This document shows, in pieces, positions 1 to 7,853 of a DNA stretch of 28,160 nucleotides (position 1 is the first letter of the stretch; each line of letters begins with the position of its first letter). Below the pieces are notes generated by a model, which saw only the letters and a program-made list of their open reading frames with translations, was not told where the DNA came from and did no database searches. This DNA comes from an uncultured Collinsella sp. (lineage in GTDB: Bacteria; Actinomycetota; Coriobacteriia; Coriobacteriales; Coriobacteriaceae): the NCBI GenBank assembly GCA_905209765.1, contig CAJLUE010000018.1:1-28160 (forward strand), in the 5' to 3' direction. A program made the position numbers and the translations under genes.

Positions 1-1
1 G

Positions 2-985
2 TGCGGCCTTTCGGCCTCGCTCGAGGTTCTTATCCTGGCACGCATTGTTCAGGGCGTCGGTTGCGCGGCGGCCATGGCTAACAACATGGGTATCATCACC
101 GAGTCGTTTCCGGCGCGCGAGCGCGGTCGTGCTATGGGTATTCTCGCGACCTTCGTGGCCCTCGGCATGATGTGTGGCCCCGTGCTCGGCGGCATGCTGG
201 TGGCAAGCTTTCCCTGGGAGAGTATCTTCCTCATCAACCTGCCCATTGGCGTCATCTCGTTTATCGTGGGGCTCTACACGCTGCCGCATGTTAAGCCGGA
301 GGCCGGCGAGCGCCCCATGTCGCTGGCGGAGGCCGCGCGTCGCTGCTTTGCAAATTCGGCCTTCACCATCAACCTTGCCTGCATGCTCATCGTGTTCGTT
401 GGTATTGGCGCATCCGAGTTTATTCTTCCGTTCTATTTTCAGGATGCGCACGGGTTTGGTTCTGACATCTCTGGACTGCTCTTTTTGGCACTACCGATGG
501 TGAATGCCTTTATCGGTCCGCTATCGGGTACGGTTTCGGACCGTGTTGGCTGCGAGGGTCCTACGGCGGTTGGCCTGGGCGTGTACGCGTGCGGTCTCTT
601 TGCGGTAAGCACGCTCGACGAGCACTCTTCCATCCTCGTGATTGTGTGCTGCGTCGCATTTATGTCGTGCGGTACATCGATTTTCCAAAGCCCCAATAAC
701 TCGCTGTATATGGGCTCGGCTCCGCGCGAAGCGCTTGGCTTTGCTGGCAGCCTGGGTAGCCTTGCGCGCTATGCGGGTATGGCGGTGGGCATTACGGCGG
801 CATCACATATCCTATATGGGCAGATGAGCGTGGCGATGGGCGAGACTGTGACCAGTATTGTTGCAGGTCGTCCGGATGTGTTCCTGTTTGGTTTTCGCTC
901 GGTGTTCTACGTGCTCATGGCTGTGGCCGCTGTGGGCTTTGCGCTTGCCATGGTGCGTTTGGTGAGGATGCGCCCCCGCCATTAG
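2..985 (+). CDS. MFS drug-type exporter, DHA2/EmrB-QacA family (5' end outside window)
   Basis: The frame is open from base 2 without a start codon, so the N-terminal transmembrane segments lie upstream of the window. The visible part begins in the stretch containing IVQGVG and continues with FPARERGRAMG, MMCGPVLGG and the INLPIG helix. Order and spacing are those of the motif region of 14-helix DHA2 proton-coupled exporters. About 327 residues remain, mostly hydrophobic, with a basic tail (RLVRMRPRH) before TAG. The family exports drugs, dyes or metabolites across the cytoplasmic membrane in exchange for protons; the substrate cannot be read from sequence. An internal ATG at 74 is in frame but falls inside the conserved motif and is not the true start. 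Confidence 0.9.
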   Translation, partial: CGLSASLEVLILARIVQGVGCAAAMANNMGIITESFPARERGRAMGILATFVALGMMCGPVLGGMLVASFPWESIFLINLPIGVISFIVGLYTLPHVKPEAGERPMSLAEAARRCFANSAFTINLACMLIVFVGIGASEFILPFYFQDAHGFGSDISGLLFLALPMVNAFIGPLSGTVSDRVGCEGPTAVGLGVYACGLFAVSTLDEHSSILVIVCCVAFMSCGTSIFQSPNNSLYMGSAPREALGFAGSLGSLARYAGMAVGITAASHILYGQMSVAMGETVTSIVAGRPDVFLFGFRSVFYVLMAVAAVGFALAMVRLVRMRPRH

Positions 986-1083
986 CTTGTGGCGGCAGGC
1001 TTGCCACGAATCGGGCCTATCTACTGGTCTTGCAGCTTTATAGTGCGATGCGGCTTGTGGGGCGGGCGGGGGTCGGTCCGTGG

Positions 1084-1089
1084 TAGACT
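1084..1089 (+). promoter_or_regulatory. possible -10 element for xpt
   Basis: TAGACT lies 56 bases before the xpt start. No good -35 box is found at 16-18 bases upstream, so this is weak. I saw no purine-riboswitch core between 986 and 1144. A short imperfect hairpin just after the exporter stop (about 988-1010) may weakly terminate the upstream gene. Confidence 0.3.
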
Positions 1090-1144
1090 ATCGAACAACG
1101 TTTATTAATCGCGCGGTATCGTTGCCGCGAGAAGGGGTTGCGCC

Positions 1145-1723
1145 ATGCAGGAGCTTGAGGATCGTATTCGCCATGACGGCATCGTAAAGGCCGGTAACGT
1201 CCTTAAGGTTGATGCCTTCCTCAACCACCAGTGCGACGTTGAGCTGTTCGACCACATGGGCGCCGAGTGGGCCCGTCTGTTCGAGGGTGTCGAGATCAAC
1301 AAGATCCTGACGATCGAGGCTTCGGGCATTGGCATGGCTTGCATCGCGGCTCAGCATTTTGGCGGCGTGCCGGTGGTCTTTGCCAAGAAGGCCCAGTCCA
1401 TCAATCTCGACGGTGAGCAGTACGCCACGACCATCTACTCCTTTACCAAGCAGAAGGAGTACCCGGTTATCGTGGGTAAGCGTTTCCTTTCCGAGGGCGA
1501 TAAGGTCCTGATTATCGACGACTTCCTGGCCAACGGCTGCGCGCTTGAGGGTCTTATTAAGATCTGCGAGGCTGCGGGCGCCGAGGTTGCCGGCATTGGC
1601 ATCGCCGTCGAGAAGGGCTTCCAGGGCGGCGGCGATAAGCTCCGCAAGCGCGGTTTCCGCGTCGAGAGCCTGGCCCGTATCGCCGAAATGGACTGCGAGA
1701 ACGGCGAGATCACCTTCGCCTAA
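1145..1723 (+). CDS. xpt: xanthine phosphoribosyltransferase
   Basis: A cytoplasmic purine-salvage enzyme that converts xanthine and PRPP to XMP and pyrophosphate. The 192-residue protein has the usual length (B. subtilis Xpt is 194). It shows the expected landmarks: LKVDAFLNHQ near the N-terminus, TIEASGIG, PVVFAKK, YSFTKQ, the PRPP-binding segment VLIIDDFLANG with its two aspartates, and EKGFQGGGD followed by RVESLARI. The start is the ATG at 1145, preceded by a purine-rich GAGAAGGGG about 7 bases upstream. It appears to be a single-gene unit, with a strong hairpin terminator after the stop. Regulation is not evident; many Firmicutes xpt genes carry a purine riboswitch, but none was recognised here. 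Confidence 0.95.
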   Translation: MQELEDRIRHDGIVKAGNVLKVDAFLNHQCDVELFDHMGAEWARLFEGVEINKILTIEASGIGMACIAAQHFGGVPVVFAKKAQSINLDGEQYATTIYSFTKQKEYPVIVGKRFLSEGDKVLIIDDFLANGCALEGLIKICEAAGAEVAGIGIAVEKGFQGGGDKLRKRGFRVESLARIAEMDCENGEITFA

Positions 1724-1750
1724 GTGCGCAACACAAGCGATTGGTATGCG

Positions 1751-1786
1751 ATGTGACAAAGGGACTGTCCCTTTGTCACATTTTTT
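1751..1786 (+). terminator. rho-independent terminator after xpt
   Basis: A 15-base perfect inverted repeat (1751-1765 with 1767-1781) is followed by six T residues. The core AGGGACTGT also occurs in the arm of the larger hairpin repeat at 2197, so the two elements may be related. Confidence 0.85.
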
Positions 1787-1806
1787 GTATGAGAGGAGGT
1801 GTCGAT

Positions 1807-2187
1807 ATGGATGAGAATAAAATGGGATGGCGCGAGTATGCGCGCTATGCCGAGATGCCGGTCGAGGAGTTGGCGTGCGATTGCGAGGTGCAGGTGTTTC
1901 GCGCGACGGGTCCGGGCGGACAGGGCGTGAACACGACGGACTCGGCGGTGCGCATGAAACATATCCCTTCGGGGATTGCCGTAACGGCGCGCGAGAGCCG
2001 TAGTCAGTTCCAAAACCGTAGTAGCTGCCTGCGTAAGCTGAGGGCAGAGCTTGAGCGTCGCGGGCGTCCACCGCGCCGACGCGTAAAGACCAAGGTGCCT
2101 CAGCGATCGCGCCAGCGCAGACTCAACGACAAGCACTTCAACGCGATTAAAAAGGCCAACCGTCGCAAGCCGGGCGGGGAGGAGTGA
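1807..2187 (+). CDS. small GGQ release-factor-like ribosome rescue protein
   Basis: A 126-residue protein holding only the catalytic domain of class I release factors. The GGQ motif occurs as ATGPGGQGVNTTDSAV (about residues 37-52), followed by SRSQFQNR and a very basic C-terminal tail rich in Arg and Lys (KTKVPQRSRQRRL). This is the layout of ArfB/YaeJ-type and RF-H-like proteins, which hydrolyse peptidyl-tRNA on stalled ribosomes; the basic tail would enter the empty mRNA channel. The codon-recognition domains of RF1/RF2 are absent. The start ATG at 1807 has an excellent Shine-Dalgarno (GAGAGGAGGT, spacing 6). The gene sits directly behind the xpt terminator and no separate promoter is obvious. 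Family assignment is firm; the choice between ArfB-like and RF-H-like is not. Confidence 0.85.
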   Translation: MDENKMGWREYARYAEMPVEELACDCEVQVFRATGPGGQGVNTTDSAVRMKHIPSGIAVTARESRSQFQNRSSCLRKLRAELERRGRPPRRRVKTKVPQRSRQRRLNDKHFNAIKKANRRKPGGEE

Positions 2188-2196
2188 TTCTCTCAA

Positions 2197-2267
2197 TAAG
2201 TTGCGGTGAAATAGGGACTGTTTTGCGGTTTTAGCTGCATAAACAGTCCCTATTTCACCGCAACTTA
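2197..2267. repeat. long hairpin repeat, copy 1
   Basis: Arms 2197-2223 and 2241-2267 form a perfect 27-base inverted repeat around a 17-base loop. The same element recurs at 25828-25894 and 27108-27178. It is flanked on the left by TCAATAAGTTGCGG and on the right by CAACTTAGGTGGGG, both shared with copy 3. It lies between two convergent genes and could act as a bidirectional terminator, although no T-run follows it. Confidence 0.9.
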
Positions 2268-2274
2268 GGTGGGG

Positions 2275-3237
2275 TTAGCGGGTTGGGTGCCAGACGTGGA
2301 GGGCGCCGGCGAGGATGTCCACCTCGATGCGCGAGGCGACGATGGACTCGCCGTCGGCTTGGATGGGGTAGTCGGGCTCCTCGAACGTGAGCTCGGCATG
2401 ACGGCAGCGACGCATGCGTACCGGCGGCAGCTTGGTGTGGTGGCCGTCCTTGGCCGAAAGAAACATGGGCAGGGCAATCGCACGGGGGACGGGGCCGCAG
2501 GCGTAGCAGACGTCGAGTATACCGTCACAGGGGTCGGCATCGGGACAGATGCGATAGCCCGAACCATAGGTGGGCCCCAACTGAATGGTCATGATAATCG
2601 CCCGCACGCGCTCGGCGGGCGCACCGTCAAAACTCACTGTCATGGGGTAGTTGCGATAGCGCAGGCCAAACTGCTCAAGTCCCGAGAGGGTGTAGAGCGG
2701 AGCGCCCGTCAAGCCCGTCTTTTTGCGCAGCTCGGTGGTGCCAAGGCCGATGGCGGCATCGATGCCGACCGAAAGCGTCTGGTCGTAGTACTCAACGGCA
2801 GCCTCGCCGCTGCCGCTCGCAGGGCTCCACGAGCGAATGCGCCCGATGTCCTGACGCTGCAGCTCGCAGGTGAGCAGCGCGCCAAAATCCTTGCCGGAGA
2901 AATCGTCAATGCCGAGTGTTTGGGCAAAATCATTGCCGGAGCCTACGGGCAGGACGGCAAGCGCCGGTCGAACCGCCTCTTCTTGCGCCATCAAGCCATT
3001 GACGACCTCGTGGATTACGCCGTCGCCGCCGAGCGCGATAACCGTGCGGTAGCCCTGAGCCTGTGCGGCCAGTTCCTTGGCGTGTCCCATGCGCTCGGTC
3101 AGCACCAGGTCAAACTGGGATGCACGTGCGGTCATGTCCAAAAAGCGCTGCAGGCGCTCGGCAACTTCGCGCGCCGCACCCGACTGGGCGGCTGGGTTGG
3201 CGATGATGAGCGTGCGACCAAAATCAGTTGCGTGCAT
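2275..3237 (-). CDS. diacylglycerol kinase-family lipid kinase (DagK/YegS/BmrU type)
   Basis: A cytoplasmic kinase of 320 residues that likely phosphorylates diacylglycerol or a related lipid using ATP. Visible family signatures are NPAAQSG (residues 14-20), the nucleotide-binding GGDGVIHEVVNGL (about 70-82) and PVGSGNDFAQTLG (about 97-109). The C-terminal beta-rich domain ends with QADGE. The start is the ATG at 3237 because GGGAG lies 7 bases upstream; the open frame extends further, to 3309, without ribosome-binding support. It lies 87 bases downstream of the CLC gene on the same strand and may be cotranscribed. The stop lies 7 bases from hairpin repeat copy 1. DagK recycles diacylglycerol for phospholipid or lipoteichoic-acid metabolism in Gram-positives; the exact substrate is unproven. 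Confidence 0.9.
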   Translation of the reverse strand: MHATDFGRTLIIANPAAQSGAAREVAERLQRFLDMTARASQFDLVLTERMGHAKELAAQAQGYRTVIALGGDGVIHEVVNGLMAQEEAVRPALAVLPVGSGNDFAQTLGIDDFSGKDFGALLTCELQRQDIGRIRSWSPASGSGEAAVEYYDQTLSVGIDAAIGLGTTELRKKTGLTGAPLYTLSGLEQFGLRYRNYPMTVSFDGAPAERVRAIIMTIQLGPTYGSGYRICPDADPCDGILDVCYACGPVPRAIALPMFLSAKDGHHTKLPPVRMRRCRHAELTFEEPDYPIQADGESIVASRIEVDILAGALHVWHPTR

Positions 3238-3324
3238 GGGGCGACTCCCGGCGTATGACGTGACGGTGCGGTCGCGCTCAGGTCGAATTGCCCCCGATTG
3301 TGGCTGCACGGCGAATACTTACGT

Positions 3325-4746
3325 CTACTCTATCAGGTCGTTGTGGCGCTCGATAGCATCCGCTACTGTACCGCCCTCATCCACAATAAGCGAACGGCGC
3401 TTGGGCGAGATGATGCGCTGGGCGGGGTACACGCCGCGGTGCCCGCCGACGAGATAGCTGATAAACGCCACGATGACAAAGAAGCCCGCGGCCGTGCCGT
3501 GGAACAGGTCGATGGCCATCATGCAGGTGGTGATGGGCACGTTAAGGCCGGCGCAGAACACGCCGAGCATGCCCAGCGCCGCCAGAAAGCTGGGGCCGAT
3601 TCCGACGAGGCAACCGATCCAGCCGCCGAGCGCCGCACCGATACCAAACAGGGGCGTGACCTCGCCGCCTTGGAAGCCGGCACCCAGGGTGAGCGCTGTC
3701 ACCACGAGCTTGATGGCTGCGTCGGCAAGGGTCGTGTTACCGGCGAACCCTGCGCCCGAGAGCCAGGTGGCAAGGCCGGCATACTTCCAGGCGTCGAGCG
3801 TCGCGTAGGCCGCGAGCACCACGAGCGCGCCCACGAGTGCGCGAGTAAGGTAGTTGGTGATAAAGCGGCCGTACAGGCTCTTGACGGTACGAACCGACCA
3901 GGCAAAGAGACGTGCGGTGAGACCAAAGATGATGGCGCTGATGACTACGATGACAACCGTCCGTGGTGTCATGTTGGGAACGCTGGCGATAACATTCGCC
4001 TCGTACTCGGTTCCCAAGGCAAGCGACGTAAAGTAGCCGGTAAACGAGGCGACCAGGCAGTAGATGCCTGCGGTGTAGTCAATCTTGCCGATAAAGCACA
4101 TCTCCATGCCAAAGAAAGCTCCGGCAAGGGGCGAACCGAATACGGCGCCAAAGGCCGACGAGATGCCGGCGAGCATGAGGTCGTGGTGGTCATGCTTTTT
4201 GAGGTGGGCGAGGCTCGAGATGTTGCTGGCGATGGTGCCGCCAATCTGCACCGCAGCCCCCTCGCGACCGGCCGATCCGCCGGTGAGGTGCGTGAGCGTG
4301 GAGCAGACGAAGGTGAGGACGGCCATGCGCATATGGATAAGGCGTGTGCCCAGGGCGGAGTCGATGACCAAGTTGTTACCGCGTTTGGCGGCAAGACCGT
4401 GGTTTTTGTACACCCATGCGGTGGCAACGCCCACAACGGGAAGCAGTGCGTAAATCCACGCATGGTGCTCGCGATAGTCGGTCGCGATATTCAGCGAGGC
4501 CAAAAACGCCCAGGCGGCAACGCCCATGGCGAGAGAGACGATGACGACGAGTACGAGCAACTTAGCGCTCGCGAGTAGGTTGCGGGCGTTGCGGCGCGTG
4601 TCGGCAGCCAAGAGCTGCTCGGAGCGGGTGATCTGATGCCTGCCTGCCGTGATGACGTCGTTCAGGGAGAAAAAGCCGCCGTCGTCGAGCGGCTGGGAAT
4701 GATCCTGCGTTTCGTTTGCGCTTTCGGTTTTGTCGTTATGAGCCAT
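3325..4746 (-). CDS. CLC-family anion transporter, resembling the fluoride/proton antiporter branch
   Basis: A 473-residue polytopic membrane protein with a hydrophilic N-terminal tail of about 55 residues. It has the CLC landmarks: the GREG motif with the gating glutamate (Glu162 in GGSAGREGAAVQ), FGSPLAGAFFGME, and the GxFxP-equivalent segment GAGFQGGEVTPLFG (about 355-368). The segment at the position of the chloride-binding GSGIP loop reads GNNLVID, with Asn where chloride transporters have Ser. GNNL and GGEVTPLF recall the CLC-F fluoride exporters; that comparison is from memory, so the subfamily call is tentative. No C-terminal CBS domains are present. The start at 4746 is supported by AGAGGA 5 bases upstream. 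It is divergent from moeA. No fluoride riboswitch was recognised in the 210-base intergenic space. Confidence 0.88.
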   Translation of the reverse strand: MAHNDKTESANETQDHSQPLDDGGFFSLNDVITAGRHQITRSEQLLAADTRRNARNLLASAKLLVLVVIVSLAMGVAAWAFLASLNIATDYREHHAWIYALLPVVGVATAWVYKNHGLAAKRGNNLVIDSALGTRLIHMRMAVLTFVCSTLTHLTGGSAGREGAAVQIGGTIASNISSLAHLKKHDHHDLMLAGISSAFGAVFGSPLAGAFFGMEMCFIGKIDYTAGIYCLVASFTGYFTSLALGTEYEANVIASVPNMTPRTVVIVVISAIIFGLTARLFAWSVRTVKSLYGRFITNYLTRALVGALVVLAAYATLDAWKYAGLATWLSGAGFAGNTTLADAAIKLVVTALTLGAGFQGGEVTPLFGIGAALGGWIGCLVGIGPSFLAALGMLGVFCAGLNVPITTCMMAIDLFHGTAAGFFVIVAFISYLVGGHRGVYPAQRIISPKRRSLIVDEGGTVADAIERHNDLIE

Positions 4747-4775
4747 ACGTTCCTCTTTTAGGTTGCAACGCAAGC

Positions 4776-4781
4776 ATTATA
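4776..4781 (-). promoter_or_regulatory. -10 box for the CLC gene
   Basis: A perfect TATAAT on the minus strand, 29 bases before the CLC start codon. The corresponding -35 region (around 4799-4804) is poor. A second possible -10 element, TATACT at 4894-4899 on the plus strand, may serve moeA but also lacks a good -35. Confidence 0.4.
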
Positions 4782-4956
4782 AAACGCGGTAAACGCGACG
4801 AGCCGGTGGGTTGGTTTCCATTCTGTTTCGCGGCCTGCAACCGACAGATGTATTTGCGGGTACAGACCGAGTCGCGGCCGTGCATCGGGGGATTATACTG
4901 AGACAAGCATAAAGAATCGGCGCCCCTGTTGTGCGCCGTGGCATTAAGAGGTGCAT

Positions 4957-6219
4957 ATGGCAGAGAAACTCATTCCGCTGGATGACGCACAGTCGATTGT
5001 CCTGTCGCACGTTGCTCCGACGGATCTCATCGAGATTCCCGTGTGGCAGGCGGCTGGTTTTCCCTTGGCCGAGGACGCGGTGGCCGATATCGACATCTCG
5101 CCGTTTGCCAACAGCGCTATGGACGGATATGCCGTGCGCTCGGCGGACTTGGCGCAGGCGTCTGGTGAGGCGCCGGTGACGCTCGACGTTATCGGACACG
5201 AGGCTGCGGGCCATGTGTTTGAGGGCGCTCTTGGCCCGGGCGAGACGGTCCGCATCATGACGGGCGCGCCGGTACCCGAAGGTGCCGATGCCGTGGTGAA
5301 GTACGAGATCGTCGATGTGCTCGACGGCGATGGCAACGAGGGCTCGCACGTTCGCTTCTCGGCGCCGGCCAAGGTAGGGGAGAACGTTCGCTCTGCCGCC
5401 GAGGAGGCCCATGCCGGCGATGTTGTGATGCGCGCCGGCGAGGTCGTGGCTCCGGCCGGCGCCGGCTTGCTGGCAAGCGCCGGATACGCGAGCGTAAAGG
5501 TACACGCTGCCCCGCGTGTGGGCATCATCTCGCTGGGCACGGAGCTGGTTGCGCCGGGTGAACTGCCGGCGCGCGGTCAGATTCGCGATTCCAACTCCTC
5601 GGCGTTGATGGCCGAGGCACTCGATGCGGGAGCCGAGCCCGTGTTCTACGGCATCGCGCCCGACGATGAGCAGGCGATTGCCGAGCTGGTGCATCGCGCC
5701 ACGCGAGAGTGCGATTTTGTCATTACGAGCGGTGGTGCCTCGGCGGGCGACTACGACTACGTGACGACGCTCGTCCGGCGCGAGGGCGAGGTACTGTTCG
5801 ATCGAATCTCGATGCGTCCCGGCAAGGCCATCACGTTTGGCCTGCTTGGGGGCAAGCCGTATTTGGGGCTTTCGGGCAATCCAGCGGCGGCGTATGTGGG
5901 CTTTGAGATGCTCGCGCGCCCGGCGATTCGCAAGATGCGCGGTTTTGCCGAGGGGGCGCGTCCCGTGCAGCAGGCGATATTGGCGCACGGCGTGAAGAAG
6001 CGCCAGGACCGACGCTTCTTCGATCGCGCCACGGTTTTGCGCGACCCCGAGACCGGTGAGCTGTTGGTGACCGAGGCCAAGACGCAAAATTCGGCGCTGC
6101 TCGGCACGATGCAGCGGGCCAACTGCCTGTTGCGTATTGACGAAGGACCGTGCGAGCTCAAGGCGGGAGATGTCGTGGACGTTGTTCGCGTCGACCTGCC
6201 TGAGGGAACGGTGCTATAG
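4957..6219 (+). CDS. moeA: molybdopterin molybdenumtransferase MoeA
   Basis: Catalyses insertion of molybdate into adenylated molybdopterin, the final step in making molybdenum cofactor in the cytoplasm. The 420-residue protein has the usual length and domain order. The MoeA signature SPFANSAMDGYAV lies at about residues 48-60. MTGAPVPEGADAVV follows, then the MogA-like domain with LGTEL, IRDSNSSAL, TSGGASAGDYDYV and RPGKAITFGLLGGKPYLGLSGNP split over two loops, and a small C-terminal beta domain. The start ATG at 4957 has AAGAGG 5 bases upstream; a GTG two codons earlier overlaps that site and is less likely. The gene is followed after 10 bases by mogA, whose ribosome-binding site overlaps the moeA stop, so the pair is probably translationally coupled. 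Confidence 0.95.
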   Translation: MAEKLIPLDDAQSIVLSHVAPTDLIEIPVWQAAGFPLAEDAVADIDISPFANSAMDGYAVRSADLAQASGEAPVTLDVIGHEAAGHVFEGALGPGETVRIMTGAPVPEGADAVVKYEIVDVLDGDGNEGSHVRFSAPAKVGENVRSAAEEAHAGDVVMRAGEVVAPAGAGLLASAGYASVKVHAAPRVGIISLGTELVAPGELPARGQIRDSNSSALMAEALDAGAEPVFYGIAPDDEQAIAELVHRATRECDFVITSGGASAGDYDYVTTLVRREGEVLFDRISMRPGKAITFGLLGGKPYLGLSGNPAAAYVGFEMLARPAIRKMRGFAEGARPVQQAILAHGVKKRQDRRFFDRATVLRDPETGELLVTEAKTQNSALLGTMQRANCLLRIDEGPCELKAGDVVDVVRVDLPEGTVL

Positions 6220-6229
6220 GAGGATCGCT

Positions 6230-6709
6230 ATGGAGTTGAAGATTTCGATCGTGACGTGCTCGGACACGCGCGACCTTGCCCAGGACGAGGCTGGAGCCGC
6301 GCTCGAGGAGCTTATCGAGGCACAGGGCTGGACGGTCGCCTCACATGTGGTCGTGCGCGACGACGTCAGCGAGATTGGTGATGCCGTTGTGGAAGCCGCC
6401 GATGAGTGCCACGCCAACGTCGTGCTCACCTGCGGCGGTACGGGGCTTTCGATGCGCGATGTGACGCCCGAGGCGACGCGTGCCGTCTGCGACCGCGATG
6501 TGCCGGGTATTGCAGAGGCGATTCGCGCATACTCCATGACCAAGACGCGCCGCGCCATGCTCTCGCGCGCTATTTGCATGCAACGAGGTCATACACTTGT
6601 CGTAAACTTTCCCGGTTCCACGAAGGCCGCCCGCGAAAGCTGGGAGGCCATAGCGGACCAGCTGGAGCATGCGGCCCAGATGACGGCGGGCGGCGGACAC
6701 GCCAAATAA
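6230..6709 (+). CDS. mogA: molybdopterin adenylyltransferase, MogA/MoaB family
   Basis: Activates molybdopterin by adenylation, providing the substrate for MoeA. The protein has 159 residues, compact for the MoaB/MogA fold. It opens with ISIVTCSDTRD and carries the substrate-binding motif TCGGTGLSMRDVTPEAT (about residues 72-88), then GIAEAIR and a final NFPGSTKAA segment. These features separate it from the MoeA paralogue, which has extra domains. The start ATG at 6230 has ATAGGAGG directly upstream, overlapping the moeA stop. Family members are named MogA or MoaB; the sequence alone does not separate the two names. A terminator follows within 15 bases of the stop. Confidence 0.92.
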   Translation: MELKISIVTCSDTRDLAQDEAGAALEELIEAQGWTVASHVVVRDDVSEIGDAVVEAADECHANVVLTCGGTGLSMRDVTPEATRAVCDRDVPGIAEAIRAYSMTKTRRAMLSRAICMQRGHTLVVNFPGSTKAARESWEAIADQLEHAAQMTAGGGHAK

Positions 6710-6722
6710 GCGCACTACCTGC

Positions 6723-6759
6723 GGCGGAGCGACCTTACGGGCCGCTTCGCCTTTGTTTT
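6723..6759 (+). terminator. terminator after moeA-mogA
   Basis: A nine-base-pair stem (6723-6731 with 6743-6751, one G-U pair) with an 11-base loop is followed by TTTGTTTT. It separates the cofactor genes from the transporter operon. Confidence 0.8.
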
Positions 6760-6799
6760 CCGCCGAAGCGACGCCGAGGCGCACGCTAACTCGAAACTA

Positions 6800-6852
6800 T
6801 ATTCTCTGGCGAGAATAATTTCTCACTATCATTATTCGCGCAGAAGTATAAT
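6800..6852 (+). promoter_or_regulatory. promoter and overlapping operator-like palindromes of the mod operon
   Basis: A perfect -10 box TATAAT lies at 6847-6852, 61 bases before modA; no canonical -35 is visible. Just upstream are two overlapping inverted repeats: TATTCTC-N4-GAGAATA (6800-6817) and GAATAAT-N11-ATTATTC (6813-6837). Their position over the -35 region suits a regulator such as a molybdate-sensing ModE-type protein, but the sequences do not clearly match the E. coli ModE consensus. Confidence 0.5.
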
Positions 6853-6912
6853 CTGGTTGCAGATTAAAGCCCGCGGTGGGGTACCCGGGCACAAGGTCCG
6901 AAAGGGTTGAAT

Positions 6913-7785
6913 ATGTTCGATATGGTTTCTCGCCGCGGATTCGCCTCGCTTTCTGCTGTCGCCGCTGCCGGCCTTGGTCTTGCCGGCTGCTCGGGCAGCA
7001 AGACGTCCGAGCCGGCCGGATCCGATGCCGGTTCTGCTAAGGCATCTTCCAAGAAAGCTGTCGAGCTGCAGGTCTTTGCTGCTAACTCCCTCGAGAAGGC
7101 CCTTCCCGAGGTCCAGGAGCTCTACACCGACCAGACCGGCACCACCTTTGCCGATACGCAGTTTAAGGCCTCCGGCGACCTCGTTGAGCAGATGAAGGCC
7201 GGCGCCACGGTCGACGTGCTCATCACCGCTTCCAAGGGCACCATGGATGACGCTGAGACCGCCGAGCTCGTCGACGCTGATACGCGTGAGGACATGTTCG
7301 TCAACGACCTCGTGATTATTCGCGCTGAGGGCTCCGACACCAAGATCGAGGCCATCGCCGACGTCGCGAATCTGGACGGCAAGATCGCCATTGGCGACGC
7401 CAAGACCGTCCCCGCCGGCAAGTACGCCAACCAGGCGCTGGCTTCCGTGGGCCTCTACACCGGCACCGAGGGCGACGACGGCGAGTATACTCCCGAGATC
7501 GCCGACAAGGTGGCCCTGGCCGATAAGGTCGGTACCGCTGCCGCCTACGTCTCTACGAGCGACTGCGTGGCTGGTTTTGTCTACAGCTCCGACATCTTCC
7601 GCTACGACGGCATCGAGGAGGCCTTTGTGTGTCCCGAGGATTCGCACAAGCCCATCGTGTATTCGGGTGCCGTTGCCGAGAGCTCCGAGCACGCCGACGA
7701 AGCCAAGGCGTTCATCGACTTCTGTCTGACCAACAAGAAGGCTCAGAAGATTTGGGCCAAGTACGGCTTTGAGCTTTCTGCGTAG
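6913..7785 (+). CDS. modA: molybdate ABC transporter substrate-binding lipoprotein
   Basis: Extracytoplasmic binding protein that captures molybdate (or tungstate) for import. The 290-residue precursor has a twin-arginine type signal (SRRGF, residues 6-10), a hydrophobic stretch and a lipobox LAGC with Cys26, so it is probably exported folded by Tat and lipid-anchored. The mature part shows ModA-type features: VFAANSLEKALPEV, KASGDLVEQMKAGATVDVLITAS (oxyanion-binding serines), GDAKTVPAGKYANQAL and the C-terminal AKAFIDFCLTNKKAQKIWAKYGF. The start ATG at 6913 is preceded by AAAGGG with spacing 6; a TTG two codons earlier is possible but weaker. It is the first gene of modABC, with promoter and palindromes upstream. 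Confidence 0.93.
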   Translation: MFDMVSRRGFASLSAVAAAGLGLAGCSGSKTSEPAGSDAGSAKASSKKAVELQVFAANSLEKALPEVQELYTDQTGTTFADTQFKASGDLVEQMKAGATVDVLITASKGTMDDAETAELVDADTREDMFVNDLVIIRAEGSDTKIEAIADVANLDGKIAIGDAKTVPAGKYANQALASVGLYTGTEGDDGEYTPEIADKVALADKVGTAAAYVSTSDCVAGFVYSSDIFRYDGIEEAFVCPEDSHKPIVYSGAVAESSEHADEAKAFIDFCLTNKKAQKIWAKYGFELSA

Positions 7786-7853
7786 TGCGGCTTGGCGCGA
7801 TAATTCCATCGTTTTGTGTTTCACTCCGTCCTTGTATTCGCTTGGAGCTTTTC

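Noticed and set aside
986..1144. Purine riboswitch upstream of xpt
   Set aside because: No conserved purine-aptamer core was seen in the 159 bases available.
3298..4578. 426-residue open frame on the plus strand
   Set aside because: Antisense of the CLC gene, with a charge-rich composition and no recognisable domain.
4747..4956. Fluoride (crcB) riboswitch for the CLC gene
   Set aside because: The characteristic GGTGTTC-type core was not found on the minus strand.
4777..6087. 436-residue open frame on the minus strand
   Set aside because: Antisense of moeA, whose motifs are unambiguous.
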